Positions 1-12,165 are shown, counted from the stretch's first letter. The stretch: 64,000 bases of DNA from Acheta domesticus (GCA_031308135.1 JAHLJT010003656.1:57332174-57396173); one strand, 5' to 3'. Translations and numbers: made by a program. The notes: a model not told the origin generated them from the sequence alone.

Positions 1-330
1 GCGCGGAGTTGCCTCAGCCGCGCCTTGTTTACGCCGGTCCAGTTGGCGCGGGTGGCTATTAGCTAAATCAAGGCATCCGTTATCGGCGCAGGCGGCCTCG
101 GCGGCGGCGGCGCCGCCCGTGGGTGTCGCGGGTCACGTGGGGCGGCTGGCGGGGGCGGGGGCGGGAAGGAGGGGGAGGCGTGCGAGCACGCGGGCGCTGC
201 GTGGTCGCAGGTTGGCGCGTGCGCGATGCTCGGTATCCGGCAGCGCGGCTCGGCGTCGCCGGCTGACGCAACGTGCTGCAGCACCCTCGCCTATCTGCCG
301 GGACTCTTATTTCTTCGCAAGAATGCGTGG
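1..330. other. GC- and CpG-rich block
   Basis: The first 330 bases are strongly GC-rich and CpG-dense, in sharp contrast to the AT-rich sequence after about 340. Short open frames here are proline-, arginine- and alanine-rich in every frame, which is what base composition alone produces, so I do not call a gene. It could be a CpG island or the edge of a promoter or first exon lying left of the window. Confidence 0.5.
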
Positions 331-2039
331 CCGACTGACGAACGGCGAAGGCGGTTTTGATAATTGTGGATGTAGAGAGCGTGAGAAAATTGATGGATGC
401 CAGAAGGGCAGCTTTCTTCGGGTGCAGAGTTGGAAGAACAGTTAAGATAAAAAATGATGATGCCATACCTTGTCAGCAGCCTGACTCTGAAATAAAAGCT
501 TTAACGCAACTTATTCGGGAAAATTTCAAAATTATTTGCAATTGTCAATTAAAACAATACACTCTGAGATCTTAATTTTTAAAAATGAAAATTTGTTTTC
601 ACTAAGTATGAAGGGTAATTTTGGGTGGTAAGAAAGATAATTTTCAGGATTCTCAAAAAATATTTGAGTAAAATGTAAATTTTATGTCCAAAAGCTCTTT
701 TTAAAATACTGAAAAACTGCTAAAAGTTACTTGAAAGTTGTAATATATTTTAATAATTAACTCTGATGGCAAGAAAAAAGTAAAATGAAAAATTAGAAAA
801 ATCAACGCTGCAAATTTGAAAGGCTAAAGGTTTCCATTCAAGATTGAACAATTAATCGCGCACTGCCCGTTGGTATCGGAGGATTTATGCAAGTCATTGA
901 TGAATAAACGGATTTCTCGTCGCGGTTCATTGACGCACATTTTTCATTAGATGACCCCGGATTTGAAAGAAGATGAAAGAAATTTTGTTTCTTTATTTCC
1001 ACTCCAGTATTGTGCCTGTTTCCAATCCTGATACAATTCAAGAATGTAAACATTTTGAAACATCTGCTTTTGATTTTTTCTGTTATTCCTGGGTAACGCG
1101 TTAATTGAATTATCGCTTGTGTTGAATTATAATTTTGTGTGGAGAGGAAACATCAGAAGTGCTTAATTGAAATAACAAAAATCTTATGACGTGCAGATTA
1201 TTCACAAATCGTAGCAACATTTACAGTTAATTCAATGAAAATTATCCACAGTGAATTGCCAGAAAAGTTACGTCTTGTCATCAAAATGTGCTTCACTGTA
1301 AATATCTAAGAACTTCCACATAGGGGTACAAGTACGCAAGTGAACAATTGTCAACTACCATATGTTTATTCAAATTTTGTGAATAATAATGTTTCGGGAA
1401 TCTGGTATTGCTCCAATCGTCAAATCTACCCTCTGTTGGAAAATACGCAGAGTAGTTAAAAAAGTGTTAAAAGTTTAATTAATTAACCATTATCTAACTT
1501 CGCTGCGAAGACGTGGTCTGCGTTCCGTTAATCTTTACATTGACTCCTGTGCACAAGCACGACAGATGATTGAAAACGATGAGAAATGAATTAGAAAGTA
1601 TATTTTTGACATTCATGTCTATTTTCTCACGCCGTATGCAAATAATGAATCAACTTTCCCCTTCCCTTTCTGCCCTTTAATGATGTTTGTTTTGACCTTG
1701 CTCAAAAACATAGTATTTGGTCCCAGAGATGAAAATCCGTTCGCGTAATCTTAATATCAATCAAAATTTCTCTTTTGCCAAAACATTTTCATATGAATCA
1801 ACAAATATCTTAGATTTTCCAACGGTTTTACAATAAATTAAGGACCTTAGGCTGACGTTTGCGTATTAACAGAACTCCTGGAAATCTTGGAGTATTGATC
1901 AATGCGGATGTGGGGATAAGCGTATCGCGATGAGGAAGGAAAGAATGCGCGAGGGTCGTGGACTTCTGTTAATGTGCTGTATTGGCAGCTGATTCCGGAC
2001 CCGTCATCTACTGAGTTTATGATTCTCGTATATCAAATG
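331..2039. other. AT-rich sequence with no recognised feature
   Basis: I see no recognisable coding region, RNA gene or repeat in this stretch. Open frames are short and without family resemblance. Confidence 0.4.
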
Positions 2040-2250
2040 CAACCTGCAACACATTCGGCAGGATTTTTGAATCTATATCGTTATATAACTCCTAAACGGT
2101 GCGTTTTATGACCTTAAAAACCATAATTTTTAGGCTGAAGGCTTCAAAGAAACGTTTCTCATACCGTAATCTACAGGATGAAACCTTCTTGAACATTCTA
2201 TTACATTTTTGCTGGTCCGGCGCTTCCCGATATTACCTCACCTGCTCAGA
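2040..2250 (+). repeat. Dispersed repeat, partner at 53505-53720
   Basis: The segment containing CTTCAAAGAAACGTTTCTCA and the following words for a TAATCTACA(G/A)GATGA block recurs in the same orientation at about 53580-53640. The two copies are clearly diverged. I do not recognise the family. Confidence 0.5.
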
Positions 2251-2271
2251 GACATGCAGAATCAAGTAAAT

Positions 2272-2375
2272 GTGAATGAGAAGGACAGAGAGCGGCAGAG
2301 ACAGACAGACAGGGACAGGGAGGAAGGGAAAGTGAGAGGGTGATGGGAGGGGAAAGAGGGAGATGAAGGGCAGAA
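2272..2375. repeat. Homopurine-biased low-complexity tract
   Basis: About 100 bases on the + strand are almost entirely A and G, with GACA/GGGA-type runs and very few pyrimidines. It is simple low-complexity DNA. Such tracts can form triplexes, but nothing else here indicates a function. Confidence 0.6.
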
Positions 2376-2639
2376 CAATGTCTGCCGGGTTTTCCTGGTA
2401 TTATTAAAAACGTAAAACTTCCAGAGTCGCCGGCCACCAGTATTCTCCTCTAATCAAAGGTTAAATTCGACCCAGCTATCTAGCTAGTGCCGTGAATCCG
2501 CCAGGTAGGGACTCAAGACTCAGGGCCTTCCGGTCAACATGCTGCAGAGGACAACTTCGATCAACTAGAGGACGTTGAAACGGGTTTCCCATCTAGAGTT
2601 TCAGGTGCTAGGGCGTTCCCACGAAGCAAGTCATTCCGT

Positions 2640-2970
2640 GCAGTCGTGGCGGTGCTATTCACCTCGGACTACTCCCTTCTCCCGAATCGGACACGCGCGC
2701 TTTGTCTCGGATTGAGCGAGACCTCATGACATAACTAGGCGACGCGGCGCGGCGGTGGGCGCGGAGGGTCAGGTTGCGGCAGCGGTTTCTAAGGGAAATT
2801 CGAGCGCCCGTGGGAGGTCCTCGGTCCTCCGCCCTTCACCGCTGTTTGTATTCTGAGCCTCGACCTCACGCGACCTCCCTGTCGCCAAGACACTTGATCG
2901 GTCCTCTCGCGGTGCGGTTCTCCAGACGAGGCTGTGGCCTCGCAAGAGTTTCCATCAAGTGCTGACTGAT
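2640..2970. other. GC-rich block
   Basis: A second CpG-rich patch, including a GCGACGCGGCGCGGCGG run near 2740. The short open frames look compositional. It may be a CpG island, or part of an old insertion that also brought the SINE just downstream. Confidence 0.35.
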
Positions 2971-3095
2971 TAGTGTGGGAATACGAGAAGTTCTGGACAC
3001 GATAACGTTTTGACAATCAGTAAAAGCATGTAGATAAATGAAAGTTACGTTATTGGCGGTTATTCAAAATGTATGGGTGAAATCGACTTCTCGAT

Positions 3096-3745
3096 TGATT
3101 GATTGGTTGATGATTCCGGGCGCGCCATCTGCTAAGGACATTGCTGATAACAGTAAGTGAAGTAAATGTTGATCGCGGGAGGTGGCGGTATCTCCCCCGC
3201 TCGATGGAGAAATCTGGCGCCGACCTAACCGTCAACTTGCGGGTTTCCCCAATGAGGTATTTCCTACGAGTGGGGCACCGGTCAAGCCGGGACAAGCTCT
3301 AAGCTCCCGACTGATCTCCCGACATGTGATTGATAGTGATTCCGGGCGCGTCATCGGCTAAGAGCATTGTTCCCATAAGAGTAGTGGATGTTTTCAACAT
3401 GGGAGGTGACTATGTTCTTCTCCCGGTGGCTGGCGAGATCTGGCGCCAACCTGCATCGGCTTGCTGGGATTTTCCCTAACTAGGTGTCTCCCACCAGTAG
3501 GGCATCGCCCCAGCCGGGACAAACTCCTGTCTGGTCTCCCGACATTTGTATTAGTGTAGTGTATGTGAGTGTAAGTGTGTGTAAGAAAGGGGTGAGGATA
3601 CGACAGGGTAGAGGAAGGAAAGATCGCGCGCGGTCGATGGCCCGTTTGTTAGTGTTCTGCTCCGGTATTCGCCTGATGTTGATTGGAGAAACCACGGAAA
3701 ACTACCGATTGATCAGCTGCCTGTTACAATTCTCCTGCAGACAGC
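3096..3745 (-). mobile_element. tRNA-type SINE, minus strand, tail duplicated, head missing
   Basis: On the minus strand this matches the body of the SINE at 44045-44515: shared blocks include the GGAGAAACCACGGAAAACTA motif (near 3685) and the GGCGCCAACCTGC/GGGACAA tail words. The tail module is present twice in tandem, at 3112-3337 and 3338-3560, about 226 bp apart; each copy starts with GATTCCGGGCGCG on the + strand. A GATT-type simple tail lies at 3093-3110, at the SINE 3' end. The tRNA-like head seen in the other copies is absent, so the copy is 5'-truncated. Confidence 0.6.
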
Positions 3746-4071
3746 GGTGGTTTCACATGTCTATAGATTCGACTTGTCTAAAAACGGCGGTAATTTGACA
3801 CATAGTCACTAGTCGCTATCGCACTTTTACACTCGTCGCTATCACATTTACAAGTCAACGGCTGTACTCCAGTCTGTACGATTAAAAAAACGCATTATAG
3901 ATTGCAGCTAAAGAAATTGTCAACCTATTTTATGTCAAAAATACAGCACAAGGTGTCCCGCATCGGTAGCATAACTACTGCTAATGTAGTATACTTAATT
4001 AAATACGCACATTAGATGATTTATTTTCACAAGTGTTTTAGCTGTTTTCAAAACTTTGCTCTCGTCACATA
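3746..4071. other. No recognised feature
   Basis: AT-rich spacer between the SINE and the foldback element, with no recognisable content. Confidence 0.4.
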
Positions 4072-5335
4072 TACAGGTTGAGTCACGTAACTTTAGCACC
4101 TCCTGTAACTTTTGAACGGTTGAAGTTATTGCAATGCAGTTTTCACGGAAGTGCATGAGAGGAAGGGGCTAATAGATACGTGCATTAATTTCTATTTTAT
4201 CACTTGTATTTTACGAGAGATTTTAGGTAACTTTGTTTTTTCAAATGGGACTATACATATTTTTCAGTCCACCATGACGAGCGTAAAAAGACGAATCCAA
4301 TTATGTACATATTGTCATATGTTAGATAAGCATTTTTTTGATTCATTTTGATTTTGGCGACTGGGGTTTAACGGACATTTTGAATAGTCCACCACACAAG
4401 GTCACGCAGCGCTCCACCAGCAACGCGTGCACAGGCAAGAGAAGAGAGATTTGAAGATACGAAACATATTCCAAATATTCACAAAACCATTGCAGTTTTT
4501 TTCTGAACTGTGCTTTCCATCCTTCCGCATTTTCAGATTTTCGACTTTCTTTGATTGAAGGAATTAAAGGATGGAAAATAAGGATTTGTCATAAGTTTGT
4601 ATCGTAATAAAATTGTTTATAACTGCAACTCCATTTAATGGGGTTTCATAAGATACATACGATACATACTCGTATTAATGGGATCTTGAAACAAAGCACA
4701 ATAAGAATAAACAGTTAAAACTGTACAAAAAATATTGGGTATTTTGAGCAAACAATTTCAATGTTAATAAGAATATAATAATAACTTAGGGATAGAAATA
4801 ATCTTATTTCAATAAATATTACTTAAGGCAAATCCTATTTTCAATCCCTAACAAACACAAAATATCTGAAAATGGATCAGGATGGAAAGGAGAGTTCAGG
4901 AAAAAATGCAACAGTTTTGCGAATATTTTTCGTATCCTCAAGCACTAAAATCCCTTCCCTTCCCGACCCCGCGTTTGCTGGGGGAGCGCTGCGTGACCTT
5001 GTGGGGCTGACAGTTACAATGAAAATATCCGTTAAACACTAGTCGCAAAAAAATCACAATTACTCAAAAAAATGCTTATCTAACATATAACAATATTTAT
5101 ATCTCTGGATTCGTCTTTTTACGCTTGTCATGATAGACTGAAAAAATATGTATAGTCCCATTTGAAAAAACAAAGTTACCTCAAATATCTCGTAAAATAC
5201 AAGTGATAAAAGAGAAATCAATACACATTTCAATTAGCCCCATTCCCTCATTCACTTCCGTGAAAACTGCATTGCAATATCTTCAACCGTTCAAAAGTTA
5301 CAGGAGGTGCTAAAGTTACGTGACTCACTCTGTAT
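4072..5335. mobile_element. Foldback DNA transposon with ~470-bp terminal inverted repeats
   Basis: The left end (TATACAGGTTGAGTCACGTA) and the reverse complement of the right end (TATACAGAGTGAGTCACGTA) match. The match continues inward for about 470 bp: 4072-4545 pairs with about 4865-5335. Shared inner blocks include CAAGGTCACGCAGCGCTCC at 4398 and its inverse at about 4988. The central loop (4546-4864) is AT-rich and non-coding. The TA at both borders fits a TA target duplication, as in Tc1/mariner-related elements. No transposase is present, so it is non-autonomous. Family assignment is inference. Confidence 0.75.
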
Positions 5336-5512
5336 AAAGGCCCAGTGATTCCAAGGCAGTTAACTGAGTCGGGCCGCAGGTTCCTTGGGATACTTCTCAA
5401 TTATTCTCTCCAATACTCTTTGAAATACGTACATGCCTATTGCAAATATTTGGGTCAGTTCAATGGAATGTTTGTAACATTCGGAGATTCTAATGATTAA
5501 ATGAAAATAAGA

Positions 5513-5515
<3 letters not shown>

Positions 5516-5560
<45 letters not shown>
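5516..5560. repeat. (CT)n microsatellite
   Basis: An uninterrupted run of about 22 CT dinucleotides. Confidence 0.95.
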
Positions 5561-5561
<1 letters not shown>

Positions 5562-6747
5562 GCTTGACGCTAAAGTCACTAAAAGAGGTAGACAAAAAGC
5601 ACTGCTAAAACAGACACGAAAAGGAAAAATAAAATTCGCAGCAAAAAATCCAAAAAACCTTCGGCGATCTTGCCTGCACAGAAATGTTTTCTTGGTATTG
5701 CTACTTTCAATTTTTTACCGAAATCGCATTAATTAAAACTCCCAAATGTTCTGGGTGTCATCCATAAATGATTTTAAAACGCTCTGACATTCATTTAATG
5801 AGAATAATGTTAATAGTCTGCCAACAGAATTATACGATTAAAATTCATATTATTGATGCAGATGGCAGATTCAACAATTTTTTTCTTCAGCTTAACTCTT
5901 TCTTTATTAAGAGATGGTGCATTAAAATGAAGACTGCGCACTTCTTTGCGGTAGTGGGGATTTGTGAGGTTAGGTCACCCTCAGTAAACAGAACACACGA
6001 ACATGTCCCGTCCACTCTACAACTGATTTGCGCTGCAAATCCCTTTGATTTGTGTGAAGACAAACGAATGTGAGAAAGCATTTCATTCTCCATCGTTTAT
6101 GACACTGCTTACGATTAAAATAAACCAGTTTTTTTAGGTGACCTAGGAAGTAACAACTCAAGTTTAGACAAATACAGGCATTTCTTTTGAAAAAATAGGC
6201 ACTTATTGCGAAATAGACAAAAAAGATACAATAAAAATCCGTCATTGGAACTTCATAGATGTAATTTGTTGGGATTCTTTTTGAAATTTTATCTAACTTT
6301 CATTATTTATAAGTCATTTTGTATACGTTTCGGTCTCAACTTATGTTTTTTGATACATTTTGAATATTATGCAATTTATGAAATATAAATAAGCAAACTT
6401 TATAGATGTTGCAGTTATCCAAAAAAGTATATTTATGAAAATCCCGTTATCACTACTGTACTTTCTCTATATCACTTTCGTTAGCAGCATTCCACGAGTA
6501 CGTCAGGGAGTACGAAGGTGCATATTTCTGTTAAAAGTTATTTTAATTTTTGTCTTGGATTTCATTGTTCTATTTTGCATTTTAGGAATGTATCTTTGGG
6601 TTAAAAATTAAGTTGGAAAGTTTTAACAAACTTCAGACTAATAATTTTGTACATAAGAGCTTCTGTCCTATGTTTGATTTTAAACAGTCATACACATTCA
6701 ATGAAATATCACATCACATTAAAAAAGTTATTTTCAAAAAATATATT
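5561..6747. other. No recognised feature
   Basis: AT-rich sequence. I see no gene, and no similarity to other parts of the window. Confidence 0.4.
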
Positions 6748-8022
6748 GTTTACTTTCCCGTACACGTATGTATATACGAAGTAATATACGTAGTATAGGG
6801 AAAGTTATATAATGCTGCGGAAAATCGATTTCGAGATTTTAACGGAAATACACGTTTTGGGGTCCCCTGTTGTTTTTCTAACATCCGTCCGTCCCTAGGC
6901 CGAAAGGTGGCATAGGTCCAATGTTAACTCTGAATTTTCGAAAATTCCAAAAGTTTGACATTTTTTCGGCGTCTTCCTATAACTACAAAATTGAAGATAG
7001 AGATTTTCCTTCAAATAAAATTTGTTCTCCAAAGTGACTTCCTTCATTAAGGTCATGTACATTGTTTTGAAAATTTTAGTCGTTTTGGTGCGATTCTGCA
7101 CACAACATTTGCAAATTAAAAAAATTACAAAAAGCAGTTTTTCTCAAAAAATGGCTCCAATTTTTTTCTTTAAACTTTCTGTAGGAATAGTTCTAAATGT
7201 GGTTTATAAGACGACATTAACACCATAGTGCTTTTTTCTTTGTTTTTTAATTGCAAAAATGTAGTTTTTTTGACTTGTCTCTCACGTTGTTAATATGTTC
7301 ACTAGCGGCAATTTGTTCACATTATTATACGAGTAGTTATGAGTACATGTGCTTTAAATAATGTCAAATAAAGTTTCTCAAAAATTGATTGTTTTCTGTG
7401 AAAACTTGCTCAAAATTTCGCATTTTTAGAAACGCTCAAACCCCATTTTCTCAAAAATAGCTCCAAATGTTTTCTTCAAACGTGTCGAACGGATAGTGCT
7501 AATTACACTCTTTAATGTGACGTAAAGTACAATTTGGATTATTTTTTGGTTTTTGCAAAAATTACACAAATGTAATTTTTTTGAAAGATGTCTCACACCG
7601 TTAATATGCACATTTCCGGCAATTTTAAAACACTATTTTATTTGTAAGTTAAAATGCTTCAAATACTTCAAATGTAGTTTTTCGAAAACGAATGAAATTT
7701 TCTGTGTAAATGAGCTTCAAATTTCGCATTTTTAGTTGCGCTTAAATGTCATTTTCTTAAAAACGGCTCCAAATTTATCAAAGAAAATGTAGTCATGTAG
7801 GTTTGAGGTTTTAGTGTTCTTTAATATTCTAAAATTAATATTTCGTTCTACCATTAGGCAAGCTAAAAATTAATAAAATGTCAAAAAATGTAGTGTGGGC
7901 GGCGATAGATGGTAGCTGCCAAGAGTATGTGGCAAATATGAATAGCTAGCAATGATCCAAGGAAATAGAAAACTAATACTGTGGCATAATAATAAGCCTG
8001 TGCCATTGTGTAGCACCACTGG
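6748..8022 (+). mobile_element. Helentron-like element copy A (HINE type)
   Basis: The 5' end reads TTTACTTTCCCGTACACG; the 3' end has the GTGCC...TAGCAC hairpin and finishes CCACTGG before T. It has the second type of head (GGAAAATCGATTTCGAG near 6818). A deletion joins the head, just after a short GTCC tract at 6885, directly to the middle of the body, so this copy is about 1.27 kb against about 2 kb for the fullest copies. It has no coding capacity; long frames are by-products of AT-rich repeat words. Confidence 0.75.
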
Positions 8023-8300
8023 TTTTATATAACACAACGTTTCTGACACAGTTTTGGCAATTATATGTTTGTTTTAAGATTCTGTTTGTCTGTTCAAAAA
8101 TTATAATTTTTTAACGAAGTGTAACAATTGTAAAAATGTTAAAATTTATTTAAAAAATTCGGATACCTGATAATGGTTTGAAAACTTCAGCCGAAACGTT
8201 ATGTTACATAAAGAATGTTATGTATTTTAAATAACATAAAGTTTTAAATGTGATGTGATCTTTTATTGAACGTGAACGACTGTTTAAAATAAAAAAAAAT
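8023..8300. other. Spacer with an AACTTCAGCCGAAACGTT motif
   Basis: Non-coding spacer between two Helentron-like copies. A CTGATAATGG...CAGCCGAAACGTT segment near 8168-8200 resembles motifs common in dispersed arthropod repeats, but I cannot assign it. Confidence 0.3.
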
Positions 8301-9250
8301 ACTAGTGGCGCTACAGGCACAGAGTTTCTCGTGTTAGTTTTCAATTTCCATGGATCTGGGCGAGCTCCTAATTGCCACATACTCTTCTCAGGTGCCATCT
8401 ATCGCCACCCAAATAATTTTTGAGTTTTCGGAAAACATCATTCGAAGTCATTTAAAGCACATAACTCACAAATATAATAATTTTTACAAACTGCCGGTAA
8501 TGTGCATATTAAAGATGGGAGGGATCGTTCAAAAAATTACATTTGTGTATTTACAAATGTATTTGTGTATTATTAAAACACATACCTGAAAATAAATTTT
8601 ACGTCATATGAAGGTCAAAACGTCAAAACGGTTGAGCTCTCGAAAAACTTTACTTGACATTATTTAAATCACATGTCCTCGTTAATATATTAATGTGAAT
8701 AATGTTCTGCTAGTATAAATATTAATGAGAGTGACAAGAAAAAAATAACATTTTTGAAATTTTTGTAAAAACAAAATGAACAGAGCAATATGGTGTTTAT
8801 GTCATCTCATAAAATACATTTAGCACTATCCCTACCAAAAGTTTAAAGAAAAAATTTGGAGCCGTTTTTGAGAAAATCTTGTTTTTGTATTTTTTTAAAT
8901 TGCACATATTTGCATGTGCTAACAACTGAAAGTTTCAAAAAAATGTACATGACCTTAACGAAAGAACTCACCTTGGAGAACAAATGTTATTTGAAGGATA
9001 AGTCTCTATCCTCAATTTTATAGGTGTAGAAAATGGCCGAAATATATTCAAACATTTACAATATTCCAATATTTAGTGTTAACCGTGAAAACAGTTTTTT
9101 CTTAATTTAACACCTGTATTTATCCACTTTTTCGTTGTCACGACCCAGCAACGATTTTTTTTCTGACGAAAATTTGCCATTTTTCGCGCAGCATTACATA
9201 ACTTCCCCTATACTACTCCGTATATACGTAGGTATATGTGAAAGTAAAAA
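8301..9250 (-). mobile_element. Helentron-like element copy B, internally deleted
   Basis: On the + strand it begins ACTAGTGGCGCTACAGGCAC, the inverse of the family 3' end, and finishes GTGAAAGTAAAAA, the inverse of the 5' end. Two internal deletions are visible, one near 8417 (3' region to body) and one near 9095 (body to head), leaving about 950 bp. The head is of the first type. Its 5' end abuts a + strand fragment of the same family (copy C) at 9250. Confidence 0.7.
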
Positions 9251-9787
9251 TTACAAAAACAAGATTTTCTCAAAAGCGGTTCCAAATTTTTTCTTTAACC
9301 TTTTAGTAAGGATAGTGCCTAATGTACTCTATGAGATGACATAAACACCATATTGCTCTGTTCTTTTTGTTTTTTCAAAAATTTCAAAAATGTTATTTTT
9401 TTCTTGTCACTCTCATTAATATTTATACTAGCGGAACATTGTTCACATTAATATATTAACGAGCACATGTGATTTAAATAATGTCAAGTAAAGTTTTTCG
9501 AGAGCTCAACCGTTTTACTGTGAAAATTAGCTCAAAATTCTGCATTTTCAGAAACGCTCAAACGCCATTTTCTCAGAAATTGCTCCAAATTTTTTCTTCG
9601 ACCTTTTCGAATGGATAATACAAATTGCACACTTTAATATCCCGTAAAGTTCATTTTGGGTATTTTTTGTTTTTTTTCAAAAATTACACAAATATAATTT
9701 TTTGTAGGATCTCACATCCTTAATATGCAAATTTACAGCAATTTGTAAACTCCATTGTATTTGTTAGTTAATGTGCTTCAAATTACA
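9251..9787 (+). mobile_element. Helentron-like fragment C (body only)
   Basis: Starts within the body at TTACAAAAACAAGATTTTCTC, in opposite orientation to copy B, and runs through two internal monomers before breaking off at about 9787. It lacks both termini. The matching 3' end may be the fragment at 19806-19998, in which case the gypsy element and neighbouring DNA split it; this is inference. Confidence 0.65.
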
Positions 9788-11160
9788 CAGGCCGACGTCA
9801 GTTAAGTTACAAATAGGTAAGCCACTGATTCAGATGAATTTCAGGAAGCTGCATTCGAAATTGACAGCCGTTTTCTAGATTAGCTCGTATTTTTGTGTAA
9901 TGCATAGTTGCCAGTTTTTACCATTTTGGCTTCAGTTATCATTTGAGAAACCATTTTATCATTTGAGTAGCTTCTTATATATATATATAATATTGGTGCT
10001 AACAACAAGAAGCTGCTGCTTTTCACCAACTGAGTGAAATACTATTTATTTCTCCCTCTAGTAACATTGTGGAAATGGTTTCTTAAATGATAAATGAAGC
10101 CAATATGGTAGTATATATATTTTGACCGTATTGGTCAAAACACAAAGAATAGGCGCTCCACCACATTCAAAAGTAGCGCGCAGAGTGAGGAACCGCGGCG
10201 GAACGGATCGACAGAGTCGTGAACGAGCGCACGGGGTAGTGGGAACTGATCGGTCTGACCGCGCAAAAAGCGACAGTTGGCGGTGGAGCAGCATGGCGTG
10301 AGGACGGTATGCAATGGTGGTTAGAGGGCGATGCTTTGATGTACAAGAAATCCAGTGTAATCGGGACAACAGGTATTTAAGAAAGAAAAATTGTGATGAA
10401 CTGTGCAATAAGCGAGTGTAAGGATTGTGGTGAACTTGTTTAAGAGAGAATAATTACGAAATTTAATAAGAAAGGGGAACAGTGCACGGACACGTGGGCG
10501 ATGCGGGTTAATGATAGTTGGTGCGGCTGTGCTGATGTGTGATTATGCGGTGGAGCTGCTGAGCTGATACGATTAAAGTCATCGTGTGAAGAAAGAAACC
10601 GTGGGAAGGCGACGCAGGTGGATTGGAAACGGGCTGCGGTGACACGTGGGCAGACGGAGCATCGCGGGCATCAAGGTTACCTCCCGGCCTCAGGTGGAAC
10701 GGGCAGCAACGCGTCACGTAGAAATCGACGATCGTAACGATCAGATAAGTAATTCTAATTGTGAACAAATAGAAGGAAAATTAAATGAAACGCCAGTTCA
10801 GGATGCTCACTGTGTAGCGTTGAAAGTAATGATGTGCGTAGTAGCATATGAATGGCACGTAGTTTTTCCAAAGGGTTGGAAGTTGCATAAGCGGGAATGA
10901 TAATGTAATGGTGGGAAGGTTAGAGATGTACAGAATGAACCATAGAATTATGATCAGGCAATGATGCAAGCTATGTTGGTAATGTAATGATGTCTTATTG
11001 TTCTTTTGTTCTAATAAATTCTGTTTATATGATAGTAGGCCTTTGAATCCAGATACCGTAGATTAAAGTAACCCCCTTAAAGAACTCCTGTACCCATACA
11101 TAAAAAAATTTTATGATATGTGTAACCGTGAGCCAGCAAAGGTAAGTACGGTCACATATT
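9788..11160 (+). repeat. Candidate 5' LTR region of the gypsy element
   Basis: This precedes a primer-binding site and a gag-pol module in the same orientation, so it should hold the 5' LTR. It contains a TATA-like run near 10110 (GTATATATATTTT), a polyadenylation signal AATAAA at 11011, and a perfect splice-donor consensus (AAAG then GTAAGT at 11142). I cannot fix the LTR borders, because the 3' LTR is not in the sequence: it falls in the gap or has been lost. The short frame at 10646-10900 is not recognised. Confidence 0.4.
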
Positions 11161-11162
11161 AT

Positions 11163-11183
11163 TGGCGCCCGAAATTCAGGGAC
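11163..11183 (+). promoter_or_regulatory. Primer-binding site, tRNA-Lys type
   Basis: TGGCGCCCGAA followed by ATT and CAGGGAC. The first 11 bases and the last 7 match the tRNA-Lys primer-binding site used by many retroelements; a 3-base insertion separates them. It lies where reverse transcription should start, just downstream of the candidate LTR. Confidence 0.6.
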
Positions 11184-11389
11184 AGGGAAAGATTGGTAAT
11201 TTGTAATTAGATTTGAACAAAATTCAATCCCCATAAGTGCATACTTTAATCAGCAGGTATCTGAATTAGTTGCATGACTGGAAAAGGCAGAAGACAGTGT
11301 AAATTTCTTGATAATGTCAGCATTCCAGTTTTAAATATTTCAAAGAGAGTTTAAGTGCATTAAATATATCAATATTCTCTAACATATTG

Positions 11390-12165
11390 CAGTGGAATCA
11401 GTGAAGTGTTGTTTGAAATAATTTAGTTGAAAATCAAAAGAAATGTTGGATGAGCATTAGTTACAATTCAGAAAATATTTTGATGAGTGTTAAGTGCCAG
11501 TTTCTGTATCAAGGTGTTGTTTGAAATAATTCATTTACAATTTAGAAGAAATTTTGATGAATGCTTAGTTTAATTTCATTTGCCAAGGTGTTGTGTGAAA
11601 TAATTCATTTACAATTTAGAAGAGAATTTGATGAATGCTAGTTTAATTTCATTTGCCAAGGTGTTGTGTGAAATAATTCATTTACAATTTAGAAGAAATT
11701 TTGATGAGTATTAAGTGCCAACTTCATATGTCAAGGTGTTGTGTGAAATAATTCATTTACAATTTAGAAGAAATTTTGATGAATGCTTAGTTTAATTTCA
11801 TTTGCCAAGGTGTTGTGTGAAATAATTCATTTACAATTTAGAAGAGAATTTGATGAATGCTTAGTTTAATTTCATTTGCCAAGGTGTTGTGTGAAATAAT
11901 TCATTTACAATTTAGAAGAAATTTTGATGAGTATTAAGTGCCAATTTCATATGCCAAGGTGTTGTGTAAATTAATTCCTTTGCAATCCAGAAAATATCTT
12001 GATAAGTATTAAGTGCCAATTTCTGTGTCAAGGTGTTGTTTGAAATAATTCATTTACAATTTAGAAAACATTTTGATGAACATTAAGTGCAAATCTCTGT
12101 GTCAAGGTGTTGTTTGAAATAATTCATTTACAATTTAGAAAACATTTTGATGACTATTGAGTTTA
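11390..12165 (+). repeat. ~74-bp tandem repeat array in the gypsy leader
   Basis: About ten units of 73-75 bp, each containing CAAGGTGTTGTGTGAAATAA and TTCATTTACAATTTAGAAGA. The second word begins at 11531, 11605, 11678, 11753, 11827, 11901, about 11975, 12050 and 12124. Outer units are more diverged than the central ones, the usual pattern of unequal exchange or replication slippage. The array lies between the primer-binding site and gag, in the untranslated leader. Confidence 0.9.

Noticed and set aside
63..466. Proteins in the first GC-rich block
   Set aside because: Overlapping low-complexity frames on both strands; no supported gene.
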